A stretch of 64,000 nt of DNA from Magnetovibrio sp. GTDB taxonomy: Bacteria; Pseudomonadota; Alphaproteobacteria; Rhodospirillales; Magnetovibrionaceae. The position numbers and the translations under genes were made by a program. Under the pieces are notes generated by a model. It saw nothing but the letters and a program-made list of their open reading frames with translations. It was not told the DNA's origin and ran no database searches. This document shows, one piece after another, positions 1-8,987 of this stretch. Numbering within the stretch: the stretch's first letter is position 1; each line of letters starts with the position of its first letter. The stretch spans positions 1 to 64,000 of the forward strand of contig JANQJR010000066.1 in the NCBI GenBank assembly GCA_028281525.1. Reading direction: 5' to 3'.

Positions 1-226
1 TGAGCGCTTCGGCCAATTGACGCGCAGGGGATTGGCTGCGGTAGCGTTCCATTACCTGGGCAAACAGTTGTGCTTTGTCGCCGAACGCGTTGTAAAGGCT
101 GCCCCGGTTGAGGCCAGTGGCGCTTACCAGATCCTGAATGGAAGTGTCGTCGAAGCCCTTTTGCCAAAACACAAGCATGGCACGGTCAAGAACATCATCT
201 GTGTCGAACTCTTGTGGTCGGGCCAT
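1..226 (-). CDS. TetR/AcrR family transcriptional regulator, N-terminal part
   Basis: Read from an ATG at 226, the minus strand gives about 75 residues that run off the left edge with no stop, so only the DNA-binding half is here. The segment LVSATGLNRGSLYNAF followed by GDKAQLF is the typical TetR helix-turn-helix and its following helix. The ligand-binding domain lies outside the window, so the effector and target genes cannot be named. The gene reads in the same direction as rlmN but is separated from it by a terminator-like hairpin, so it is probably its own transcription unit. The family is fairly sure; the specific role is unknown. Confidence 0.75.
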   Translation of the reverse strand, partial: MARPQEFDTDDVLDRAMLVFWQKGFDDTSIQDLVSATGLNRGSLYNAFGDKAQLFAQVMERYRSQSPARQLAEAL

Positions 227-264
227 GGACTTCGCATTGTTTTCCAAATCAACAGATAAATAAA

Positions 265-296
265 TACCGGCTTGCATGCGATTTGGAAAGCCGGAA
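265..296 (-). terminator. Likely intrinsic terminator of rlmN
   Basis: Positions 267-273 and 288-294 form a perfect 7-bp inverted repeat (CCGGCTT/AAGCCGG). Read on the minus strand it lies just after the rlmN stop and is followed by the T-rich stretch TATTTATTTAT. The T tract is interrupted, so this is a moderate call. Confidence 0.5.
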
Positions 297-298
297 GC

Positions 299-1438
299 TT
301 AAGCATTCGCTGTATGCGCAATATCCACCGTTTCGCCTTTGGTTTGTCGTTTCACGGCCAGAGCTTTGCGTTTCTGATTTTCACTGTCCGACTTCAGTTG
401 GCCGCAAGCCGCCATAATGTCGCGTCCACGTGGATGGCGGATCGGCGCCGAGTAACCCAAGTCATTGAGAATTTTGGAAAACCGGTGAATAGCATTGTTG
501 GATGAGGTTGCGTAACCGGTCCCCGGCCAGGGATTGAAAGGAATCAAATTGAACTTGGCGTGGACCTTGTGCTTTCGCATCAGCTTGGCGAGCAAGCGGG
601 CGTCATCTTCGCTATCATTCACATCCTTGATCATCACGTATTCCATGGTGATACGCCGGGAATTGCGTGCTCCGGGGTATTGGGCGCAGGCGTCCAGCAG
701 GTCGGCAATGGGGTACTTCTTGTTGATGGGAACCAATACGTCGCGGACCTCATCACGCGCCGCGTGTAGGCTCACGGCCAAATCCACACCCAATTCTTCA
801 CCGCAGCGCTGCATCATCGGCACGATGCCGGAGGTGGACAAGGTGATCCGCCGGCTGGAAATGGCGATACCCTCGCCGTCCATAATGATGGTGAGGGCCT
901 TTTTGACGCTGTCGAAGTTCAACAACGGTTCACCCATGCCCATCATCACGATGTTGGTCAGAATGCGCCCCTCCGTGCCGGACGGCCATTCACCCTGGCA
1001 GTCGCGTGCGACCAGCACTTGGCCGATGATTTCCGCCGCGGTGAGGTCGCGCACCAAACGCTGGGTTCCGGTGTTGCAGAAATCGCAATTGAGCGTGCAC
1101 CCCACCTGGCTGGAGACGCACAGCGCGCCTCGGCCCTCGTCGGGGATCAGTACGGTTTCGATTTCATTACCGTCTTCAAGTCGCAAAAGCCATTTCTGGG
1201 TGCCGTCCGCGCCGGTCAGGTGGCGCACGATTTCCGGGCGGCCCAGATAAAAGGTCTGCGGCAGTTTCTCGCGTAACGTCTTCGACAGGGTGGTCATTTC
1301 GTCAAACGTGCGCGCACCGCGATGATAAATCCAATGCCAGATTTGCTTGGCGCGAAACGGCTTCTCGCCGATACCCGCCAAGGCGTCCGTCAGTTCTTCG
1401 CGGCTCAAGCCGATGAGATTGATGCGCTGTCCGCTCAT
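299..1438 (-). CDS. rlmN: 23S rRNA (adenine2503-C2)-methyltransferase RlmN
   Basis: Radical SAM enzyme that methylates C2 of A2503 in 23S rRNA, and A37 in some tRNAs, thereby tuning peptidyl-transferase-centre accuracy. The 379-residue product has the family's usual length. The 4Fe-4S motif CTLNCDFC supplies Cys114, Cys118 and Cys121. [11 protein letters not shown] (about 164-174) is the GGE-like SAM-binding stretch. Cys345 in IMAACGQL matches the cysteine that carries the methyl intermediate. The N-terminal helical part (about 10-60) is the usual RNA-binding accessory domain. The start is the only ATG consistent with the family N-terminus. A hairpin lies just past the stop. Identification is close to certain. 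Confidence 0.96.
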   Translation of the reverse strand: MSGQRINLIGLSREELTDALAGIGEKPFRAKQIWHWIYHRGARTFDEMTTLSKTLREKLPQTFYLGRPEIVRHLTGADGTQKWLLRLEDGNEIETVLIPDEGRGALCVSSQVGCTLNCDFCNTGTQRLVRDLTAAEIIGQVLVARDCQGEWPSGTEGRILTNIVMMGMGEPLLNFDSVKKALTIIMDGEGIAISSRRITLSTSGIVPMMQRCGEELGVDLAVSLHAARDEVRDVLVPINKKYPIADLLDACAQYPGARNSRRITMEYVMIKDVNDSEDDARLLAKLMRKHKVHAKFNLIPFNPWPGTGYATSSNNAIHRFSKILNDLGYSAPIRHPRGRDIMAACGQLKSDSENQKRKALAVKRQTKGETVDIAHTANA

Positions 1439-1498
1439 GGGCCCTCATATAAGGGCTATCGGCAAAAAGCGCAAAGATTCTTGGAAGTGGCGCAGGGA

Positions 1499-2017
1499 CT
1501 ATTTGACGCCGCAGGCCTTGTTGATGGCCCCCCAAGCTGCGGTGAAACCGCTCAGAGAATATGTGTCCGTGGTCAACGTACCACGCGAAGACGTCCCCTT
1601 GACCACCATGGTGTTGCCCGCGCGCATGGCCGTCGCCAATTCCTTGTCGGCTTGGGCGTCATAGGCCCAGGCGTGCCCGCCTTGCGTGAAGAGCTGGAAG
1701 GTCTTGGAGCCGTCGATGACGACACTCGCTTCGGAGCCTTTTTGGAAGGTATAGCCAGCCTGGAAACCCACTTCGCCGATCCGTTTTTCATGGGGACGGT
1801 GAGAGACCATGGCCAGGATGGTGCCGCGTCTGGTGTAGTTGCCTTCGTCCTTATAAGGCTCGGCCGACATGACGCACACCGGGTCGCCGCCTTCCAATTC
1901 CTTGATCGCCTGCCAAGCGCCTTTTTCCAAAAGGGTTTCGGCTTGTCCTGGCTGCGCAGCCAGCATGGGCAAGCTTAGTGCAAGAACGGTATTGAAAAGA
2001 AAGCGTTTGCGAATCAT
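1499..2017 (-). CDS. Invasion-associated locus B (IalB) family periplasmic protein
   Basis: A 172-residue secreted protein. The start at 2017 gives a clean signal peptide (MIRKRFLF, a hydrophobic core, then AQPGQA) with cleavage expected near residue 26; an open extension further upstream has no such logic. The mature part carries the family pattern: an early Cys in GDPVCVMS, a central beta-rich region and a closing Cys in INKACGVK, probably a disulfide pair. IalB was named in Bartonella for erythrocyte invasion, but homologues are common in free-living alphaproteobacteria where their role is unknown, so no virulence is implied. It is divergent from the asparaginase gene. Confidence 0.8.
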   Translation of the reverse strand: MIRKRFLFNTVLALSLPMLAAQPGQAETLLEKGAWQAIKELEGGDPVCVMSAEPYKDEGNYTRRGTILAMVSHRPHEKRIGEVGFQAGYTFQKGSEASVVIDGSKTFQLFTQGGHAWAYDAQADKELATAMRAGNTMVVKGTSSRGTLTTDTYSLSGFTAAWGAINKACGVK

Positions 2018-2104
2018 GCTCACAGTGTACCCGGCACGGTGCGGCGGGCAACCCCCAGCCTCATCCAATCCGTTGAGCAACCGGGTCAAAGGGAGCGCCA
2101 TTCC

Positions 2105-3148
2105 ATGTCTACCGCCAATCCCATACTGGTCGAAGTCACCCGTGGGCAAACTCAAGATGGGGCGCTCGCCGAAAGCTGCCATCGCGGCGCCGCTGCCGTG
2201 GTGAATTCAGCTGGTGATGTCGTGCATGCCTGGGGGGATATCGATGCCTTGGTGTATCCGCGCTCCACGCTCAAACCGGTGCAAGCCCTACCTTTATTGG
2301 AAACCGGCGCAGCGGACCACTTTGGCATTGGTACGCAAGAAATCGCCCTGGCATGTGCTTCACACAACAGCGAACCGATACATGTCGCGCGAGTGCGCGC
2401 TTGGCTGGGCCGCATCGGGCTTGGCGTCGACGACCTGGAATGCGGCCCCAGCGGTGGGGGAACGTGCGAATCCATATCATTGGAGGTCACCAAAGCCATG
2501 AGCCGTGCCGGTGAGACCTTCACACGCGCGCACAACAATTGCTCGGGCAAACACACGGGCTTTCTGACAACGGCCTTGCATATGGGTGAACCAACCCAAG
2601 GCTACATCGGACGCGATCATGCCGTGCAACGTCGTGTGACGGATGCACTGGAGGAAATGAGCGGCGAAACGCTGGATTATGCCCCTTGCAGTTCCGACGG
2701 TTGCGGCATACCGGTGTTCGCCTTTCCTTTGGTGGGATTGGCCCGCGCTATGGCGCGCATGACGTCGGACCGTTTGGGTCGGACGCGAGGGAATGGCGTC
2801 AAGCGGGTTCTGGACGCCATGACGGCTCATCCCGACATGGTCGCAGGCGCCAAGCGGTTCGACACCCGCATCATGCAGGCCTGCAAAGGCACGGTCTTGA
2901 CCAAAGTCGGTGCGGAAGGCGTGCATGCGGCGATCGTTCCAGGCAAGGGATTGGGTGTTGCACTGAAAATTGATGATGGTGCCACGCGTGCTTCAGAGCT
3001 TGCTATGGGGTGTATTCTAGATGGGCTTGGGGCGCTTGATGATGTGGCTCGTGCGACGATAGCGGATTTGATTGAAGCCCCGATCCGAACCACATTGGGC
3101 GAACGAGTGGGAGAGGTGCGCCGGGGCGTGGACCTCAAGTTCGATTAG
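2105..3148 (+). CDS. Rhizobium-type (class 3) L-asparaginase
   Basis: Hydrolyses L-asparagine to aspartate and ammonia. The 347-residue product belongs to the Asparaginase_II family typified by the Rhizobium etli enzyme and is unrelated to E. coli AnsA/AnsB. Three conserved blocks are visible: RSTLKPVQALP near residue 52 (the Ser-x-x-Lys nucleophile motif), NNCSGKHTGF (the Cys and Lys of the metal/active site) and CSSDGCGIP (the second Cys ligand). The ATG at 2105 was chosen because AAAGGGA lies 11 bases upstream; the frame is open further upstream but without family similarity. It stands alone between the divergent IalB gene and a convergent methyltransferase. Confidence 0.87.
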   Translation: MSTANPILVEVTRGQTQDGALAESCHRGAAAVVNSAGDVVHAWGDIDALVYPRSTLKPVQALPLLETGAADHFGIGTQEIALACASHNSEPIHVARVRAWLGRIGLGVDDLECGPSGGGTCESISLEVTKAMSRAGETFTRAHNNCSGKHTGFLTTALHMGEPTQGYIGRDHAVQRRVTDALEEMSGETLDYAPCSSDGCGIPVFAFPLVGLARAMARMTSDRLGRTRGNGVKRVLDAMTAHPDMVAGAKRFDTRIMQACKGTVLTKVGAEGVHAAIVPGKGLGVALKIDDGATRASELAMGCILDGLGALDDVARATIADLIEAPIRTTLGERVGEVRRGVDLKFD

Positions 3149-3174
3149 GTGCCTAGGGTCCTGACCCTACACCC

Positions 3175-3236
3175 TAGAGCGCGATCGACTTAATCTGCGT
3201 CGCTAAAGCGATTCAGGTTAAAACGATCCGGCTCTA
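3175..3236. repeat. Imperfect 62-bp palindromic element
   Basis: The ends TAGAGC and GCTCTA are exact inverted copies, and inner blocks (GCGATCG against CGATCCG; ACTTAATCTG against CAGGTTAAAA) pair imperfectly, giving one long hairpin. It lies between the stops of two convergent genes and contains the stop codon of the left-pointing one. Small interspersed palindromes of this kind are common in alphaproteobacteria. Only one copy was recognised in this window. Confidence 0.5.
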
Positions 3237-3821
3237 AGTGCTAAATCCCTCCGGATCGAAACCGTCGCCGACCGGCGGATCTTGGCGAAATTTGTCCAGG
3301 CTGCGCAAGACCGGGCCGCCATGCTGGTGTTCGGGCCGGTTTTCCACGGGTCCGCCTGCACGCACGGGGCGCTCTGCGAAACGGCCCAAGGACAATGCAC
3401 GATCATACATCACAACGGCGGCGGCGACGGATACGTTGATACAAAAGCTCGTGGGAATTTTCACCACGAATTCACATTTTTCGACCATTTCCGGGGACAG
3501 GGAACCGCGTTCCGGTCCCAAGATGTAGGCACATTGGCTGGGATGACGAAAGCTCGGCAATTCGATGGACTCATCGGTCAATTCCACGCCAACCAGACGG
3601 CAACCTTCGGGCAGAAGCATGTCTGCGATGGTGGGAAATCCATAAAACGGGAGATGCTCCAAAGCGTTAGAGGTGTCCGCCAGACTGCCCATCTGACGTT
3701 GGTATTGAGCCGCCACAGTGAACACGAAGCTCGCACCGAACGCGTGCGCGGTGCGAAAAATCGCGCCAGCGTTCATGGATTTGCTGATACGTTCGACGCC
3801 GACGCCGAAATAGCCTCTCAT
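3234..3821 (-). CDS. TrmH/SpoU-family RNA 2'-O-methyltransferase
   Basis: A 195-residue SPOUT-fold methyltransferase. The three SpoU motifs are present: SMNAGAIFRTAHAFGASFVF near the N-terminus (motif 1, with the catalytic Arg), YILGPERGSLSP in the middle (motif 2) and KIPTSFCINVSVAAAVVMYD (motif 3, the knotted SAM-binding loop). The start at 3821 (MRGYFGVGVERISKSMN) fits the family and has AAGG upstream; an upstream in-frame ATG adds 18 atypical residues. Length and motifs resemble short TrmL/TrmH proteins, but the target (tRNA position 18, position 34 or rRNA) cannot be told from sequence alone. The stop codon falls inside a palindromic element. Confidence 0.88.
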   Translation of the reverse strand: MRGYFGVGVERISKSMNAGAIFRTAHAFGASFVFTVAAQYQRQMGSLADTSNALEHLPFYGFPTIADMLLPEGCRLVGVELTDESIELPSFRHPSQCAYILGPERGSLSPEMVEKCEFVVKIPTSFCINVSVAAAVVMYDRALSLGRFAERPVRAGGPVENRPEHQHGGPVLRSLDKFRQDPPVGDGFDPEGFST

Positions 3822-3881
3822 GGTGGATGCCGCCTTTTTTATGCGTGTTGAGACGCAAAATGGCGCAAACCGCATGGGGTT

Positions 3882-4793
3882 TCAAGCATCCTGCCGGTTG
3901 GGCGCCTTGAAATGCTCCGCCTTGACCAACACCAAGACATTGCCGCACAGCACCAAGATCACGCCCGCAACGGCGATGGATGTGAAAACGTAATCTTCCA
4001 AAATCACCGACAGACTTAAGGCCACCAGTGGAAACAGAACCGTAGCGTAGGCCGCACGTCCCGCACCGATACGGCCCAACAGCGTGAGGTAGGCGCCAAA
4101 CGCAAGGATTGATCCGAAAACGGCGAGATAGAGCAGTGACGTGACATACGTGACGGAACCATCCCAAGAGAATTGTAACCCGGTCCACCAGGCATAGAGG
4201 GCCATCATCGCCGCGCCGTAGGCCATGCCGTAAGCATTGACCTGTAATACGGGCAGGCCGTGGAACTGGTTGCGCGCCGAAACCATGTTGCCAAGGCTTG
4301 CCAACATGGATGCGATAATGCTGAGCGTCAGCCCCCACGCGGCATCGTCGCGCAAATCTAGGTGAGACACCTCCGGCCAGAACACCAAGGCCAAACCGAC
4401 GAAACCAAATCCTGCGCCCAGGATCATCCGCCACGTCACGGGGGTTTTGAAAAACAACCATCCAAACAGGATGTTCCAGGCGACGATGGTGGAAAACACC
4501 ACGGCGATGAGGCCCGTGGTGACCAAGCCCGTGGCGGCATAGAAAACAGCGTAATTGGCGCAAAACAGAAATAGCCCCTGCGCCGCCATCCACACATGAT
4601 CGCGGGCCGTGTATTGCATGTCCTTTTTGCGGATCAGACACCACGCCCATAGCAAGACGGCGGCGATGGCGAAGCGGTAGGCGACCGAAACCTCAGGTTC
4701 GACCACACCCAATTGCAATTTGATGGCGTACCACGTAGAACCCCAAATCAGAACCGTGGAGACATATAAAGAAAGCGTGCTATTTAGATGCAT
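3882..4793 (-). CDS. EamA/DMT-family inner-membrane transporter
   Basis: A 303-residue multi-spanning membrane protein with two EamA repeats of about five helices each. The first starts at STLSLYVSTVLIWGSTWYAI and the second at DAAWGLTLSIIASMLASLGN. Members export metabolites such as amino acids or nucleotides by proton exchange; this sequence does not reveal the substrate. The ATG at 4793 was preferred because GGAGA precedes it and the first helix follows directly. It is probably transcribed with the downstream TrmH-type gene, 60 bases away on the same strand. Confidence 0.85.
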   Translation of the reverse strand: MHLNSTLSLYVSTVLIWGSTWYAIKLQLGVVEPEVSVAYRFAIAAVLLWAWCLIRKKDMQYTARDHVWMAAQGLFLFCANYAVFYAATGLVTTGLIAVVFSTIVAWNILFGWLFFKTPVTWRMILGAGFGFVGLALVFWPEVSHLDLRDDAAWGLTLSIIASMLASLGNMVSARNQFHGLPVLQVNAYGMAYGAAMMALYAWWTGLQFSWDGSVTYVTSLLYLAVFGSILAFGAYLTLLGRIGAGRAAYATVLFPLVALSLSVILEDYVFTSIAVAGVILVLCGNVLVLVKAEHFKAPNRQDA

Positions 4794-4903
4794 CTTGGCC
4801 TTGTCTCCAGATTCCGGGCGCGCGAAATTTGACAACTCCGGACGCACAGTTTAGGACCCGTGAGAGAAAAGCGAAAGCTCCACCCCACCGAATTGGGTAA
4901 CAC

Positions 4904-5188
4904 ATGATCAAAACCATTCTCGACAAACTGCCGCCGGGTCCGACCATGTTTTTCGGGGCGCTCTACTTCATCATGCCGATCGTGCCGGAACCGCATTTGG
5001 TGCAAAAAGCAAAAATGTTGGCCAACGACATACCACTCGCACCGCTCGATTGGTTCGATGTTTTCGCCCACATTTTCGGCGGTGCTTTGGCGGTGGCGAT
5101 GTATTTGCGTCAGCGCGAATTGAAAGCCGAGGCCGCCAATGCAAATCCGCAAGGCGACCGGACCAAAGACGAAGAAGACCCGGCTTGA
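4904..5188 (+). CDS. Small hypothetical membrane-associated protein
   Basis: A 94-residue product not recognised as a named family. Residues about 13-30 (TMFFGALYFIMPIVPEP) and about 53-68 (DVFAHIFGGALAVAMYL) are hydrophobic and could form two membrane segments; the last 25 residues are charged and probably cytoplasmic. No enzymatic motif is visible. It is divergent from the transporter at 3882-4793 and lies 108 bases upstream of a second transporter on the same strand. The composition is ordinary for this genome, which supports a real gene, but function is unknown. Confidence 0.6.
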   Translation: MIKTILDKLPPGPTMFFGALYFIMPIVPEPHLVQKAKMLANDIPLAPLDWFDVFAHIFGGALAVAMYLRQRELKAEAANANPQGDRTKDEEDPA

Positions 5189-5296
5189 GCCATGTGTCGT
5201 GCGCGGCGCGCATGCCTGGTATCCGCCGCACCCACTGGTGCGCCATAACGAATGCCCATATGGTGAACGGCTCGCGTGTTGATGTAAGGCCGCGTC

Positions 5297-6253
5297 ATGT
5301 CGCCAAAGGACCTGCAAGCTCGATTTTTGGGATTGCCTTGTGCCGTTGTTGGCGCGGGATGGATGATTGTGGCCGCGTGTTTGTTAGGCGTCCTGAGCGT
5401 TTTGGTGCGCCATGTCGCGCAGGAACTCCATCCTTTTGAAATCGCTTTTTTCCGCAATGGCGCACAACTGATTCTGATGTTGCCGTGGCTTGTTGTTGCG
5501 GGACTTTCGGTTGTTCGCACCCAACGCAACTGGGCACATATGCGCCGGTCCCTATTTGGCATTTGCGCCATGTTGACATGGTTTTCGGTTCTGACCATGT
5601 TGCCCATTGCCGAAGCCACGGCCATCACCTTTGCCGCGCCGCTGTTTACCACCGCAGGCGCAGCTCTGTTGATGGGTGAAAAAGTCGGTGTTCGCCGCTG
5701 GAGCGCCACCATGTTCGGTTTCATCGGCGTGTTGCTGATTATCCGCCCAGGTTTTCAGGAAGTCGGTCTAGGCCATGGCTTGGCGCTGTTGGCGGCGGTT
5801 TTGATTGCGGCCGCCATGTTGACGAACAAATCCCTGGCCCGCACCGAACATCCCAACGCCATGGTGCTGTGGATGGGCATTTACATGACTGCGTTTTCGA
5901 TCATGCCCGCCGCTTCCGTGTGGACTTGGCCGACGGTGGATGCGTGGCCGTGGCTCGCTGCCATTGGCTTGGTGGCGACGGCGGCGCACTTGGCGCTCAG
6001 CCACTCATTTTCCGTGGCGGATGCGTCCTTTGTCGCACCTTTCGGGTTTACGCAAATTCCCTTCATCGCTGTGCTGGGGTATGCCGTCTATGGCGAAGTG
6101 CCGGACTTGTGGACCTGGGCAGGGGCCGCAGTGATTGTCGTTTCCGGAATTTATATTGCGCGCCGCGAAGCAAAAATCTCAAAAGCCGTCGCCACTCCAC
6201 CAGCCCCGGGCGTCGTTTCTGTGGCGCGCGAAGGCATGGGTCCGAAAGGCTGA
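5297..6253 (+). CDS. EamA/DMT-family transporter
   Basis: A 318-residue inner-membrane protein with ten predicted helices in two EamA repeats. The first helix is WMIVAACLLGVLSVLVRH, then FFRNGAQLILMLPWL carries the typical family Arg-Asn. The second repeat begins near GHGLALLAAVLIAAAMLTNK. The roughly 30-residue cytoplasmic tail rich in Ala, Pro and Val is not conserved. This branch includes proteins assigned to S-adenosylmethionine or riboflavin uptake as well as unassigned exporters, so the substrate stays open. It is convergent with motB, with one base between the stop codons. Confidence 0.86.
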   Translation: MSPKDLQARFLGLPCAVVGAGWMIVAACLLGVLSVLVRHVAQELHPFEIAFFRNGAQLILMLPWLVVAGLSVVRTQRNWAHMRRSLFGICAMLTWFSVLTMLPIAEATAITFAAPLFTTAGAALLMGEKVGVRRWSATMFGFIGVLLIIRPGFQEVGLGHGLALLAAVLIAAAMLTNKSLARTEHPNAMVLWMGIYMTAFSIMPAASVWTWPTVDAWPWLAAIGLVATAAHLALSHSFSVADASFVAPFGFTQIPFIAVLGYAVYGEVPDLWTWAGAAVIVVSGIYIARREAKISKAVATPPAPGVVSVAREGMGPKG

Positions 6254-6254
6254 T

Positions 6255-7217
6255 CTATTCCAGGATTGAAGGCGGTCGCTCTATTGCGCCATTGCCGGTG
6301 CCGTAGATGTTTTGCGGAATATCCGTGCCACCAGCCTCGGTCGTGATCTCGCTTTCGAGGGTGGTGGATGCAGTGGTGGGTTGCGCGCCCGCACCCGGTG
6401 AGCTTTCACCACTTTGGTCTGTATAGCTCTGGATGGTGATTTCCACACGGCGATTCTTAGAGCGGTTTTCCGGGCTGTCGTTGGGCGCCAGCGGGCGCGA
6501 GTCGGCAAAGCCCTGCACGGTGATGCGCCCGGGACCGATATCGGTATGCGCAAGAATGTAGTGCGCAACCGACCCGGCGCGGCTTGACGACAAATCCCAG
6601 TTTGAGCGGTACTGACCGCCGGAAATGGGAACGTCATCGGTATGGCCGGAAATGATGATCTGGCCTTGGGTTTGCTTTAGAACCGCCATGAATTTCTCGA
6701 GGACAGGCAGGAATTCGTCCTTGAACTCGCCGCTGCCGGACGGGAATGACACCTTGTCGGGGAAGCGCACCACGGTGGTATCGCCCGCGCGGATGAGGGT
6801 CATGGCGTCGCTGGCGATTTCGCTGGCCATGATGGTTTGGATGTCGTTGAAGGTCCGACGGGCTTTTTTCTGCCTTTCGTCCGGCGCCGGCGGCGTGGGT
6901 TGGTCCTGGTCCGCTTCCGGCTGTTCTTCGTTCTGGGGTTCAACGGTTTCGATTTCCGGAATGGGGATCGGCACCATGTGTTTGGGCGTACTGCCGGCAA
7001 TGGAGCCGTCCAGTTCGATGATGCCGGCTTTTCGGTCCACGGATTGCAGGCCGAAAGCGTCGCTCATGGCGCCTGCAATCTTTTTGAACCTATCGATTTC
7101 CATGACCGAAAAAGACAACAGCAACACGAAGAACGTGAGCAACAGACTCATCAGATCGGCGAATGTGACGATCCAGGTCGGCGCGCCCGTCTCGCACTTT
7201 TTGGATTGAGCGCCCAT
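6255..7217 (-). CDS. motB: Flagellar motor stator protein MotB
   Basis: The peptidoglycan-anchored half of the stator that drives flagellar rotation. The single transmembrane helix (about 17-38, after PTWIVTFAD) contains Asp21, matching the ion-binding aspartate of MotB/PomB. A Pro/Glu/Gln-rich linker follows (about 80-115). The OmpA-type domain comes next, with SFPSGSGEFKDEF, ISGHTDDVPISGGQYRSNW and a final SKNRRVEI for peptidoglycan binding. The long linker with the PomA-like partner leaves proton versus sodium coupling undecided. The start overlaps the motA stop by one base (TAATG), showing translational coupling. The C-terminal Thr/Ser/Glu-rich 45 residues are an unconserved tail. Confidence 0.93.
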   Translation of the reverse strand: MGAQSKKCETGAPTWIVTFADLMSLLLTFFVLLLSFSVMEIDRFKKIAGAMSDAFGLQSVDRKAGIIELDGSIAGSTPKHMVPIPIPEIETVEPQNEEQPEADQDQPTPPAPDERQKKARRTFNDIQTIMASEIASDAMTLIRAGDTTVVRFPDKVSFPSGSGEFKDEFLPVLEKFMAVLKQTQGQIIISGHTDDVPISGGQYRSNWDLSSSRAGSVAHYILAHTDIGPGRITVQGFADSRPLAPNDSPENRSKNRRVEITIQSYTDQSGESSPGAGAQPTTASTTLESEITTEAGGTDIPQNIYGTGNGAIERPPSILE

Positions 7218-8011
7218 TATTCGTAATCCTCGTCTTCGTCATCAGCGCTGCGGCTGCGTTGGTTTTCGGGCAGAAAGCCTTCCAGGATGTCGGCCAGGAT
7301 CATCGGGCTTTGGCGGGCATGGATCTGGGTGACGGATTCCAAAATCAGTTCCTTGGTCAAACGTTCTTCCGCAGTCTTGCTTTCCAATTTGTCGGCAATG
7401 GGAAGAGCCACCAAATTGGCGATGACCGCGCCATAAAGCGTGGTGAGCAACGCCACCGCCATGGCCGGGCCGATGGATTGCGGATTGGACATGTTGGCGA
7501 GCATCTGCACCAACCCCACCAAGGTTCCGATCATGCCGAACGCAGGCGCGCTGTCGCCGATGGCTTTGAAGATGTGGGCACCCTCTTCGTGGCGGTGGAT
7601 GGACAGTTCCATATCGCGCACCAGGGCGTTTTGTACGACTTCCAGCGGGTGACCATCGACGCACAACTTGACGCCGCGCTTGAAGAAGGGATTGCTGACC
7701 TCCGTGCCCTCCAACGCCAGCAGGCCATTTTTACGAGCCATTTCCGCCAGCTCCAAGGAAACCTCGATCAGTCCACGTGGGTCTTCATGGACGTTTTTTA
7801 ACGCCGTCGATGCGCCGATCTTGAAGGCGGAGAAAACGTTCTGCAGGGGAAACTTCACGAATGTCGCAGCCAAGGTGCCGCCGACAACAATGAGAAAACC
7901 GGGAAGATTGAGAAACAAATCCAATCCCGAGCCCACCAGGATGGCGCCGATCACGACACCGATACCCACCACCAAGCCGATCAGTGTGGCAAAATCCATT
8001 CCGTACCCCAT
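7217..8011 (-). CDS. motA: Flagellar motor stator protein MotA/PomA type
   Basis: The 264-residue ion-channel half of the stator, with four transmembrane helices: about 7-27, 32-53, 150-172 and 185-207. The large cytoplasmic loop between helices 2 and 3 carries the charged residues that push on the rotor protein FliG. The stretch PAFGMIGTLVGLVQML begins helix 3 and contains the family's conserved Pro-Ala-Phe-Gly. At about 260 residues it matches the shorter PomA/MotP-like branch rather than the 295-residue E. coli MotA. It is directly coupled to motB. No other flagellar gene is in the window, which is common because stators are often encoded apart. Confidence 0.92.
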   Translation of the reverse strand: MGYGMDFATLIGLVVGIGVVIGAILVGSGLDLFLNLPGFLIVVGGTLAATFVKFPLQNVFSAFKIGASTALKNVHEDPRGLIEVSLELAEMARKNGLLALEGTEVSNPFFKRGVKLCVDGHPLEVVQNALVRDMELSIHRHEEGAHIFKAIGDSAPAFGMIGTLVGLVQMLANMSNPQSIGPAMAVALLTTLYGAVIANLVALPIADKLESKTAEERLTKELILESVTQIHARQSPMILADILEGFLPENQRSRSADDEDEDYE

Positions 8012-8166
8012 GCCCTCATGCCGCGTCTGGGCTCAACGCGGCTCACGCCCGTAACTATTATTATATTATTTTATGTACTGTGAGTGAACTGCCATCCACG
8101 CGCGCAGATCGTTTCGTCGCGCCAAGAGGTTGCAGGCCGGGCGGGCAATTCTATAAACGGGTCATT

Positions 8167-8454
8167 TTACAAAATGCCGTCCATGGCTTGGGCCAAGGCA
8201 AAATCCTTGGCCGTTAGCCCACCGGCGTCGTGGGTGTTGAGGCGGACTTGCACGCGATTGTAGACGTTCGACCAATCGGGGTGGTGGTCGAGTTTTTCCG
8301 CAATCAGGGCGGCACGTGTCATGAAGGCGAAGGCTTCGGTGAAATCTTGAAAGACAAAGCCCTTTTCGATGGCGCCACCATCCTGCGCCAGTTCCCAGCC
8401 TTGCAATTGGCCGAGCTCTTGAGCGATCTCGTCGGTGGTGAGTTTGGCGGTCAT
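8167..8454 (-). CDS. phhB: 4a-hydroxytetrahydrobiopterin dehydratase (PCD/DCoH)
   Basis: Dehydrates 4a-hydroxytetrahydropterin, recycling the pterin cofactor of aromatic amino-acid hydroxylases; in bacteria without such a hydroxylase, related proteins can serve molybdopterin metabolism. The 95-residue product is full length. The signature [16 protein letters not shown] gives the catalytic His57 and His58, and [12 protein letters not shown] gives His75 and Asp76. The gene stands alone and no phenylalanine hydroxylase is in view, so the physiological partner is not shown. Confidence 0.93.
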   Translation of the reverse strand: MTAKLTTDEIAQELGQLQGWELAQDGGAIEKGFVFQDFTEAFAFMTRAALIAEKLDHHPDWSNVYNRVQVRLNTHDAGGLTAKDFALAQAMDGIL

Positions 8455-8546
8455 ATCCGTTCTCCTGTTCGGCGGCGGGGACTGCCCATGCTTTCCATCA
8501 CGTGGCTTCTCTTGGCGTCCGGATCAAGGGGTTGTAGGCTTTTGTC

Positions 8547-8945
8547 ATGTCACAGATTTTTTCCATACCGCCGAGCTTGGCCGATTTCGACGTCATGGCA
8601 CGCGAAATCTACGCAGCCCTTCCCAATGAATTGATCCAGTTCGTCGATGATGTCGTCATCCGCGTCGATGACTTTCCCGACGTGGACGTCGAACGTGAAA
8701 TGGATCTGCACAGTCCGTTCGACCTGTTGGGCCTGTATCAAGGCGTGGCGTTGGGCGACAAAAGCGTTTCGGATACGCCTGCGGGGGTGGACATGATCTT
8801 TCTCTATCGTCGTCCGATCCTCGATTACTGGTGCGAGAGCGGAGAAGATTTGCAACACTTGATCCGCCATGTTTTGATCCATGAAATCGGTCATCATTTC
8901 GGTCTCAGCGATGCGGATATGGAGCGCATCGAAGCGGCTGCCTAA
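8547..8945 (+). CDS. Small zincin-like metallopeptidase (DUF1025/MetalloPept family)
   Basis: A 132-residue soluble protein of the short metallopeptidase family found widely in alphaproteobacteria and actinobacteria. The motif HEIGHHFGLSDADM gives His112, Glu113 and His116 as zinc ligands and catalytic base, with Asp122 in the family position after the Gly-Leu-Ser. The middle segment DLLGLYQGVALG is also typical. The physiological substrate of the family is unknown. It lies 42 bases upstream of a Lon-like protease on the same strand, so the two may be co-transcribed. Confidence 0.88.
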   Translation: MSQIFSIPPSLADFDVMAREIYAALPNELIQFVDDVVIRVDDFPDVDVEREMDLHSPFDLLGLYQGVALGDKSVSDTPAGVDMIFLYRRPILDYWCESGEDLQHLIRHVLIHEIGHHFGLSDADMERIEAAA

Positions 8946-8987
8946 ATCAAGACCTAAAACAAAATGAAACCGCCAGGGGGACTTGAC

